DNA of 52,169 nucleotides from an uncultured Eudoraea sp. Lineage in GTDB: Bacteria; Bacteroidota; Bacteroidia; Flavobacteriales; Flavobacteriaceae. The notes under the pieces are model-generated. The model searched no databases. It saw only the letters and a program-made list of their open reading frames with translations, and was not told the DNA's origin. A program made the translations under genes and the position numbers. Numbering within the stretch: the stretch's first letter is position 1; each line of letters begins with the position of its first letter. Of the stretch, positions 46,341 to 52,169 are shown in pieces. Location of the stretch: the NCBI RefSeq assembly GCF_947260015.1, contig NZ_CAMYOM010000022.1:1-52169 (forward strand), written 5' to 3'.

Positions 46341-47558
46341 TTGTCTAAGAACAAATCAATACTGATAATTTGCGGAGGTGGTCCGGCACCAGGAATTAAT
46401 TCTGTAATCAGCACGGTCGCCAAGGCTTTTTTGAAGGATGGTTATAGGGTATTAGGTCTTCATGAAGGGTTTAAAGGTATATTTAGTGAGAATCCGGATA
46501 TAAAAGAGTTCGATTTTGACCATGCCGATAGAATTTTCAGCCGTGGAGGCTCTACCTTAATAATGAGCCGTTTTAAACCGAGGAATGAAAAACTCAATAC
46601 GAATCTTTTTTTGGAAAACAACGTAAAACTATTGGTTAGTATAGGCGGTGACGATACCGCATCTACTGCAAATAGAATAACAGCATTTTTGGAAAAGGAG
46701 AATATTTTCATCTCAAATATCCATGTGCCCAAAACAATTGATAATGATCTGCCCTTACCTGATAGAAATCCAACTTTTGGATTTCATTCAGCAAAAGATG
46801 AAGGGGTGCGTATAGCAAATACAACATATGAAGATGCGCGTACAAGTCAAAATTGGTTCGTAATGTGTGCCATGGGAAGATCGGCCGGGCATTTGGCATT
46901 CGGGATTGCGACAAGCTGCCATTTTCCTATGATGATCATCCCAGAAATGTTTGATAAGACCAGCATTACTTTGGATAAAGTGGTTCGGCTTATAATTTCA
47001 TCCATCATTAAAAGGAAGGTTGAAAATATAAATTATGGGGTAGCAATGGTAAGTGAGGGAGTTTTTCATTCAATGCCAAAATCCGAATTAGATAAAATTG
47101 GTATTAATTTTACCTATGATGATCATGGTCACCCTGAATTGGGAAATGTGAGCAAATCGCATATTTTTAACATGCTTCTCCAAAAGGAATTAGAAGAACT
47201 AGGAATAAACGTTAAGAGCAGACCAGTAGAATTGGGTTACGAGCTTCGTTGTTGTCGACCCATAGGATTTGACCTCACCTTGTGTACCCTTTTAGGACTT
47301 GGGGTTAAAAAATTATTTGATAAAGGTCTTAGTGGTTGTATGGTCACGGCAAATTCCAGAGGGGAGATAACACCACTTTTTTTATCCGAAATACAAGATG
47401 AGGATGGAAAAATACCTCCTCGATTGGTGGATATAAACTCTGAATTTGCAAACCTATGTTTTCAAAATCTGGATTATTTAAGCGAAGATGACTATGCAGC
47501 TGCAAAGAAGTATTTAAATAACCCTGCTAAGTATGATTTTAAAAGAATATTAAACTAA
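46341..47558 (+). CDS. pfp: 6-phosphofructokinase, pyrophosphate-dependent type
   Basis: The 405-residue PFK has GGGPAPGIN at residues 12-20, GGDDT near 106 and PKTIDND near 130. The Asp in GGDDT and the Lys in PKTIDND are the known markers of PPi-dependent enzymes; ATP enzymes have GGDGS and PGTIDND. TTG is the start: an in-frame TAA lies immediately before it and the next ATG would remove the phosphate-binding loop. The reversible PPi reaction would help make hexose phosphates from the C3 products of alginate. It lies between the broken kdgK and kdgA. Confidence 0.85.
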   Translation: MSKNKSILIICGGGPAPGINSVISTVAKAFLKDGYRVLGLHEGFKGIFSENPDIKEFDFDHADRIFSRGGSTLIMSRFKPRNEKLNTNLFLENNVKLLVSIGGDDTASTANRITAFLEKENIFISNIHVPKTIDNDLPLPDRNPTFGFHSAKDEGVRIANTTYEDARTSQNWFVMCAMGRSAGHLAFGIATSCHFPMMIIPEMFDKTSITLDKVVRLIISSIIKRKVENINYGVAMVSEGVFHSMPKSELDKIGINFTYDDHGHPELGNVSKSHIFNMLLQKELEELGINVKSRPVELGYELRCCRPIGFDLTLCTLLGLGVKKLFDKGLSGCMVTANSRGEITPLFLSEIQDEDGKIPPRLVDINSEFANLCFQNLDYLSEDDYAAAKKYLNNPAKYDFKRILN

Positions 47559-47570
47559 ATATAAAATATA

Positions 47571-48239
47571 GTGGCACAGTATTCAAGAATTGAAGTAGCA
47601 TCGGTAATGAAGGAAACAGGAATGGTTCCTTTGTTTTATCACCCTAATGTTGAATTGGGAAAAAAAGTATTAAGGGCCTGCTATGATGGTGGGGCAAGGC
47701 TTATGGAGTTCACTGCTAGAGGTGATTATGCCTTTGAAGTGTTTTCAGAGCTGAACAAATATGCGATAAAAGACATGCCGGGAATGATTATGGGCGTAGG
47801 ATCTATAACAGATGCCGGAGCTGCAAGCATGTTCATGCAAATGGGAGCCAACTTTATTGTGACCCCATCACTAAGAGAAGATATTGCAATTGTCTGCAAT
47901 AGAAGAAAAGTATTGTGGTCGCCAGGTTGCGGTTCCTTGACAGAAATCAATAGGGCTGAGGAATTGGGATGTGAGATCGTGAAGTTATTTCCGGGAGATC
48001 TTTATGGCCCCGGTTTTATAAAAGCAATTAAAGGGCCACAACCCTGGACTAGTATTATGCCAACCGGTGGTGTGAGTACAGAAGAAGCAAATCTTAAAGC
48101 ATGGTTCAATGCCGGGGTTACATGTGTGGGTATGGGATCTAAACTTATTAGTAAAGAAATTTTATCAAATAAGGATTATACCGGATTAGAGAATAAGGTT
48201 AAAGAAACCTTATCCCTTATTTCTAAGCTCCGAGCTTAA
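47571..48239 (+). CDS. kdgA: KDPG aldolase (2-dehydro-3-deoxyphosphogluconate aldolase)
   Basis: The enzyme cleaves KDPG to pyruvate and glyceraldehyde 3-phosphate, the end of the DEH pathway. The 222-residue class I aldolase has the catalytic Glu46 in LMEFTARG and the Schiff-base Lys138 in EIVKLFPGD, with MPTGGVS as the phosphate-binding loop. GTG is the start, 12 bases after the phosphofructokinase stop. The EFTARG variant of the active-site strand is common in Bacteroidetes enzymes of uronate loci. Confidence 0.92.
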   Translation: MAQYSRIEVASVMKETGMVPLFYHPNVELGKKVLRACYDGGARLMEFTARGDYAFEVFSELNKYAIKDMPGMIMGVGSITDAGAASMFMQMGANFIVTPSLREDIAIVCNRRKVLWSPGCGSLTEINRAEELGCEIVKLFPGDLYGPGFIKAIKGPQPWTSIMPTGGVSTEEANLKAWFNAGVTCVGMGSKLISKEILSNKDYTGLENKVKETLSLISKLRA

Positions 48240-48320
48240 ATTCAAAATTTTTCCATCTAAACTATATTCTCAGATATAGTAATAATCCTAACAGAAAAAT
48301 ATCACGCTAAAGAATCTACT

Positions 48321-49595
48321 ATGGGTGAAACCAAAAAGAGTAAATCAATTTTTAAGAGGCTTCTGGCGCTGATTTTAGCTTTCGGCCCCGGTATTTTCGC
48401 TATTGGTTATACCATTGGAACCGGAAGCGTCACTTCAATGATAGTAGCCGGCAGTACTTACGGGATGCAATTGTTATGGGTACTCCTAATTAGCTGCATA
48501 TTTTCAGGACTACTGATGTATGCCTATGGGAATTATGCACTGATTTCAGGTGAAACGGCACTTTACAGTTTTAAAAGACATATAAAAGGAGGAAGGCTAA
48601 TTGCCATACTCATTATAATTGGAATTTCTTTTGGTCAATGGAATTCTCTTATGGGTATTTTAGGAATCTCAGCAACTATTATTTATGAAATATTTCTAAT
48701 ATATTTCCCTCAATTAGAAGGGGTTAGATATGAAAGCGTTCTGTTAATTGCAGTTGTGGTTATTGCAATTATGTACGCCTTATTGCTCGTTGGTAAATAC
48801 ACTTTTTTTGAAAAGATTCTGGTCATATTTGTAACCATAATGGGGCTTTCTTTTATAATATCCCTTTTTATGGTACATCCACTGCCGGAAGAAGTGATAC
48901 GGGGATTGGTACCATCTATCCCCGATGTTAAAGGAGGTAAAATGATGGTGGCGGCATTCGTTGGTACAACCATGGCTGCAGCTACATTTTTATCAAGACC
49001 CCTTTTTGTTAAAGGAAAAGGCTGGAATATCAATAATTTAGATCAACAAAAAAAAGATGCGATTATTGCGGCTATTCTGGTGTTTATAATAAGTGGCTCC
49101 GTAATGGCTGTTGCAAGTGGTGCGCTGTTTCATCAGGGCCAACCTGTTACCCGGGTACTGGATATGGTGAATACTCTGGAACCAATTGCCGGTAAATTTG
49201 CATTAACACTTTTTTTCTTTGGAACCCTGAGCGCCGGATTATCTTCCATTTTCCCTTGTTTACTGATAGCTCCTATTTTATTGGCCGATTATCAATCGGG
49301 AGAATTAGATACGAATTCACGTCAGTTTAGAATTATTACGGCAATTGCCTGCTTGTTTGCTTTAATCGTGCCTGTATTTGGTGCTAATCCCATTGAAATG
49401 CAAATTTTATCACAAGTCTTCAACGTTTTTGTTTTACCAGTAGTGATATTTGGAATTCTTCTACTGATAAACAATAGGAAAATAATGAAAAACCATAAAA
49501 CCAGCATTTGGATTAATCTTGGTTTAGGCGCTTCTTTACTTTTTTCATGTATTATTTCTTATAATGGCGTACTGGCACTTCTGACGTACTTTTAA
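48321..49595 (+). CDS. Nramp-fold transporter lacking the metal-binding motifs
   Basis: The 424-residue protein with about 11 membrane segments aligns to Nramp proteins in TM1 (AFGPGIFAIGYTIGTGSVTS) and TM6. The canonical TM1 metal motif DPGN is replaced here by IGTG (residues 32-35), and the TM6 MPH motif by AAA within GTTMAAATFL (about 215-224). The residues that coordinate Mn or Fe in Nramp proteins are therefore absent. It is the last gene of the uronate unit, suggesting transport of an organic acid or a different cation. The family is clear; the substrate is unknown. Confidence 0.8.
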   Translation: MGETKKSKSIFKRLLALILAFGPGIFAIGYTIGTGSVTSMIVAGSTYGMQLLWVLLISCIFSGLLMYAYGNYALISGETALYSFKRHIKGGRLIAILIIIGISFGQWNSLMGILGISATIIYEIFLIYFPQLEGVRYESVLLIAVVVIAIMYALLLVGKYTFFEKILVIFVTIMGLSFIISLFMVHPLPEEVIRGLVPSIPDVKGGKMMVAAFVGTTMAAATFLSRPLFVKGKGWNINNLDQQKKDAIIAAILVFIISGSVMAVASGALFHQGQPVTRVLDMVNTLEPIAGKFALTLFFFGTLSAGLSSIFPCLLIAPILLADYQSGELDTNSRQFRIITAIACLFALIVPVFGANPIEMQILSQVFNVFVLPVVIFGILLLINNRKIMKNHKTSIWINLGLGASLLFSCIISYNGVLALLTYF

Positions 49596-49636
49596 ACACA
49601 CAATGATTTAAGCAATATTTTAGTTTAATTGTGGCA

Positions 49637-49666
49637 AATAAAAAAGCCATCAGTTATGATGGCTTT
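49637..49666 (-). terminator. Intrinsic terminator of the cold-shock gene
   Basis: On the minus strand a 10-bp perfect stem (AAAGCCATCA with TGATGGCTTT, loop of four) is followed by a T run. It may also slow plus-strand transcription coming from the Nramp-like gene. Confidence 0.8.
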
Positions 49667-49690
49667 GAATTTAGTTTTGGTATTCAGGAC

Positions 49691-49885
49691 TTAGTCGATG
49701 ACTTCCACATTTACTGCGTTCATTCCCTTTTGTCCTTTTTCCAAATTAAACTTTACGTTGTCGTCCTCATTAATTTCATCAATAAGACCACTTTGGTGTA
49801 CAAAAATGTCTTCTTCAGAATTAACTGGTTTTATAAAACCAAATCCTTTGGCCCTATTAAAAAATTTCACTGTTCCTTCTTCCAT
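49691..49885 (-). CDS. cspA: Cold-shock domain protein (CspA family)
   Basis: The 64-residue single cold-shock domain binds single-stranded RNA or DNA through RNP1 (KGFGFI) and RNP2 (DIFVHQS). MEEGTVKFFNRAKGFGFI is a typical flavobacterial start. It is monocistronic with its own terminator, lying just downstream of the desaturase gene on the same strand, a sensible pairing for cold adaptation. Confidence 0.95.
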   Translation of the reverse strand: MEEGTVKFFNRAKGFGFIKPVNSEEDIFVHQSGLIDEINEDDNVKFNLEKGQKGMNAVNVEVID

Positions 49886-49939
49886 TACTTTGATATTTAT
49901 TATTAATTATATTATTTAATTCTTGTTTTTATATTTTTG

Positions 49940-50935
49940 TCAATTCTTTAGTGCTATTACCTTTAAAGGCGATACTTTGCCTAATTCTTTTAACATTTTG
50001 ATATGGTCCCAAATAGCGGATGCAAGAGTGCTTTTGGTATGATACGGAATGCCGTATTCCTTAGCCGTAAGTTCTACAATACCAGATATTTTTTTATAAT
50101 GGATATGACAAATATTAGGCAATAGGTGATGCTCTATTTGGTAATTTAACCCCCCAATTAACCATGATAAGAACCCGCTTTTTGGCGAAAAATTACTGGT
50201 CGTTGCCAATTGATGTGCATACCAGTCACCTTCCAGCATGCCATCTCCATCAGGTAAGGGAAATTCTACGCTGGGCGTGATATGTGATACCTGAAACACA
50301 ATACTGATTAAAATACCAGTCATAAAGTGCATACTAAAAAAAGCCAGAATAATGATCCATGGTGCAAGAGGTACTATCAAAATTGGTAAGATTAATGCAT
50401 ACGAATAATAGAAAAGTTTCCATCCTATTAATTTTGCCAGTTCCGTTTTAAATTCATTTTTTTTACTAAAAAAACCTTTTTTTCTATAACGATTTATTCT
50501 GACAAAATCCTTAGAAGTGATCCAGGAAATGGTAGACAGACCGTAGAAAAACCAGACATATATATGCTGAAACTTATGTAGCCGGTTCTTTTTCGCATGC
50601 GGTGAAAAACGCAGGACAGACGGAGGATTTATATCATCATCTGATTGATCTATATTTGTATATGTATGATGTAAAACATTGTGCTGTATCCTCCATACTG
50701 TGGAGTTTGCACCAATAAGGTTCATGGTGTAGCCAAGGTATTTGTTAACGTATTTATTCGTGGAATAAGAACCGTGAATGGCATCATGCATAATACCCAT
50801 ACCAATTCCTGCCATTCCTAGGCCACTAATAAGGTATAGTATAAATAGCATTCCTGCACCTGTTATAAAACCACTATTGATAATTATAATTGGTAAAACA
50901 AATAAGGATAACATAAGTATGGTCTTTAAAACCAT
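49940..50935 (-). CDS. Fatty acid (acyl-CoA/lipid) desaturase, N-terminus uncertain
   Basis: This is an integral-membrane di-iron desaturase with the three histidine boxes HDAIHGS, HNVLHH and QIEHHLLP. The last has Gln before the Glu-His-His, typical of front-end-like desaturases. The first ATG at 50935 gives 331 residues, but the same frame is open upstream to 51187 and reads like a genuine family N-terminus (SSDFSKTLKERVNTYFKTN). No ATG, GTG or TTG occurs there. An ATA codon at 51070 followed by KLKYSG would give 376 residues, near the family norm. Either a rare start, a point mutation of ATG, or a one-base frameshift near 51110 is involved. Confidence 0.85.
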   Translation of the reverse strand: MVLKTILMLSLFVLPIIIINSGFITGAGMLFILYLISGLGMAGIGMGIMHDAIHGSYSTNKYVNKYLGYTMNLIGANSTVWRIQHNVLHHTYTNIDQSDDDINPPSVLRFSPHAKKNRLHKFQHIYVWFFYGLSTISWITSKDFVRINRYRKKGFFSKKNEFKTELAKLIGWKLFYYSYALILPILIVPLAPWIIILAFFSMHFMTGILISIVFQVSHITPSVEFPLPDGDGMLEGDWYAHQLATTSNFSPKSGFLSWLIGGLNYQIEHHLLPNICHIHYKKISGIVELTAKEYGIPYHTKSTLASAIWDHIKMLKELGKVSPLKVIALKN

Positions 50936-51352
50936 GCTCTTGTTTGCATGTTTACTAAGTTCATTTGTTTTAAAATATGTATTGACTCTTTCTTTTAATG
51001 TCTTAGAAAAATCTGAACTTCTTCTTTTTGAAAATTTTGGATTTTTAATACCGGAATATTTTAATTTTATAGCTTTTTCCCGGCTTTTGAGATTAACGAA
51101 CGTATTTATTCCTTGTTCATTAAAAACGTTGGGGCGGTAAATAATTTGAGAATTTTTGGAGAAACTAATTGAAGTATATGAGGAAAATTACTTTTCACTT
51201 AAAAGCACTTCTAAATCAGAATCTCTTTTTCCTATTATTGGCGTATAAAATGGTTTTAGCACTATTGCTATTAAAAAACTGAAGAGAGCGGGAGTAAATT
51301 AAAGATCCGGGTAGATCAAAATAAAGGTAGGCTTTCTGACCTTCTAACGTTG

Positions 51353-51360
51353 CAAAGGTA
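51353..51360 (-). promoter_or_regulatory. Candidate -7 element for the desaturase gene
   Basis: On the minus strand TACCTTTG fits TAnnTTTG, with a TTG 22 bases further upstream. It would leave a leader of nearly 300 bases before the ATA codon at 51070. Apart from the two protein-like frames described elsewhere, 50936-51432 shows nothing else convincing. Confidence 0.3.
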
Positions 51361-51432
51361 CCTTTTATTTGAACTAGCATTCCAAATAATGTGTTAAAGT
51401 GCTAAAAATGAACAATTTATTTGTAAGTCTGG

Positions 51433-51564
51433 TTATTCAAATTGTTCTTCCACATCTATTAAATTGTCGTCCGGGATGCGATCAATCATTTTATTATAAG
51501 GATCTATTCCAGCCTTTATTGGTAATTTTCCCATTGTATAAGTAAAGGAAATTTTGCCTGGCAT
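51433..51564 (-). pseudogene. Remnant: C-terminus of an M1-peptidase/ABC-permease type protein
   Basis: A 43-codon frame from ATG 51564 to TAA 51433 contains KLPIKAGIDPYNKMIDRIPD, followed by DN. That is the end signature of the large Bacteroidetes ABC-2 permease/M1 aminopeptidase proteins (AGIDPYN..IDR.PDDN). The frame stays open a further 13 codons upstream to a TAA inside the adjacent cyclase gene. Only this tail remains, so the body of the gene has been lost or replaced. Confidence 0.5.
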
Positions 51565-51584
51565 TATGGCTATCTGATCTAAAA

Positions 51585-52169
51585 TCAAATATTGATTATA
51601 TTCTCCTTCTTAGCTTTAATGGTGGGTTCATCTTTCTTCTCATTTACAAAATACATATCCATCATCCCTTTGTTTTTAACATGTATCTGCCCCCGATGTT
51701 CACATGCATAGCTATCTCTGATAAGTAAGTAGGTACTTTGAGAGACATTTACCCTTCCCGGTTCCGATAAGGATTCCATACGCGCCGCTACGTTCACCGT
51801 ATCGCCCCAGATGTCATAGGCAAATTTCCGGGTGCCTACGACGCCGGCAATAATGGTTCCTGTATTGATGCCAATACGGACATCGAAGGGAACAATATCC
51901 TTAGGTGGGTTGAGTTTAGTTTCTTCCATCACCTGTGCAATTTCAAAAGCGGCCTGTACCATTTTATAAGGATGGTCTTCGGTAGGAAAGGGTAATCCCC
52001 CTGCGCACATATAGGCATCACCTATGGTTTTAATTTTTTCGAGCTCATATTTTTCCATAATGGCGTCGAACTTCGAAAAATAATAATCCACCGTTTTAAC
52101 CAGTAACTCCGGGGATAGATTCTGTGAAAAACTGGTAAATCCTTTAAAATCTGTAAACATGACAGTCAC
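51585..52169 (-). CDS. Class III adenylate cyclase, C-terminal part (gene runs off the window)
   Basis: These 194 codons are open to the window edge. The cyclase catalytic domain shows the metal Asp in MFTDFKGF and in TIGDAYM, the adenine-selecting Lys in EKIKTIGD and Asp in YDIWGDTVN, and the transition-state Asn and Arg in NVAARM. The Lys/Asp pair marks ATP rather than GTP as substrate. In this family the sensory part would lie upstream, beyond 52169. The last residues are AKKENIINI. Confidence 0.85.
   Translation of the reverse strand: MTVMFTDFKGFTSFSQNLSPELLVKTVDYYFSKFDAIMEKYELEKIKTIGDAYMCAGGLPFPTEDHPYKMVQAAFEIAQVMEETKLNPPKDIVPFDVRIGINTGTIIAGVVGTRKFAYDIWGDTVNVAARMESLSEPGRVNVSQSTYLLIRDSYACEHRGQIHVKNKGMMDMYFVNEKKDEPTIKAKKENIINI

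Noticed and set aside
51188-51262. Short minus-strand frame from a GTG, ending KRDSDLEVLLSEK
   Set aside because: Only 24 residues with no recognisable family and a start that cannot be supported; it is in frame with the desaturase but separated by a stop.
1-52169. tRNA, rRNA, CRISPR or insertion sequences
   Set aside because: None was recognised on reading; no cloverleaf, regular spacer-repeat array or transposase motif was seen, though a tRNA scan was not run.

Overview
The window looks like chromosome of a marine member of the Bacteroidetes, most likely Flavobacteriaceae. The supports are a low-GC sequence, a SusC/SusD pair, promoters of the Bacteroidetes type (TTG, 19 bases, TAnnTTTG), a bifunctional ThrA, and flavobacterial housekeeping genes. 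No rRNA, tRNA, CRISPR array or insertion sequence was recognised.

Left part (1-19961) is core genome: the first codons of gcvT, a secreted Xaa-Pro aminopeptidase, the thrABC operon with a newly noticed 29-residue leader peptide, a bifunctional NAD(P)HX repair enzyme, a small STAS-like protein, clpC, gyrA, a secreted TPR protein, an NlpC/P60-like protein without its cysteine, a thiolase and a PgpH-type 7TM-HD phosphodiesterase. At 20029-20858 lie a GC-richer, proteobacterial-looking Sel1-repeat gene and a small ORF remnant, marking an accessory boundary.

Middle and right part (21027-49595) is a large alginate utilisation locus. Divergent from it on the minus strand are an RraA-like protein and two exported TIM-barrel proteins. 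The plus strand reads as four transcription units: (1) PL6 lyase, KDG kinase, PL7 lyase, mannonate dehydratase, Gfo/Idh/MocA oxidoreductase and SSS symporter; (2) tandem double-PL7 lyase, KdgF cupin and SDR; (3) SusC and SusD; (4) FadR-type GntR regulator, ExuT-like MFS transporter, two SDRs, a broken KDG kinase, PPi-type phosphofructokinase, KDPG aldolase and an Nramp-fold transporter without metal ligands. Lipoprotein lyases cut alginate at the surface, SusCD imports oligomers, unsaturated uronates pass through KdgF to DEH, SDRs reduce DEH to KDG, and KdgK and KdgA produce pyruvate and glyceraldehyde 3-phosphate.

The most notable regulatory structure is a repeated operator, TGGTAAACCA-like, in copies stepped by exactly 13 bp. 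It overlaps the -7 element of all four plus-strand units, including the GntR gene itself, so one autoregulated FadR-type repressor probably controls the whole locus. The susC unit also has a roughly 340-base structured leader. The unfamiliar genes under this regulon (ManD branch, RraA/TIM-barrel trio, divergent Nramp) are the best candidates for undescribed chemistry.

Right edge (49691-52169) holds a cold-shock protein, a fatty acid desaturase whose start codon is problematic, the remnant of an M1-peptidase/ABC C-terminus, and the C-terminal part of an adenylate cyclase.
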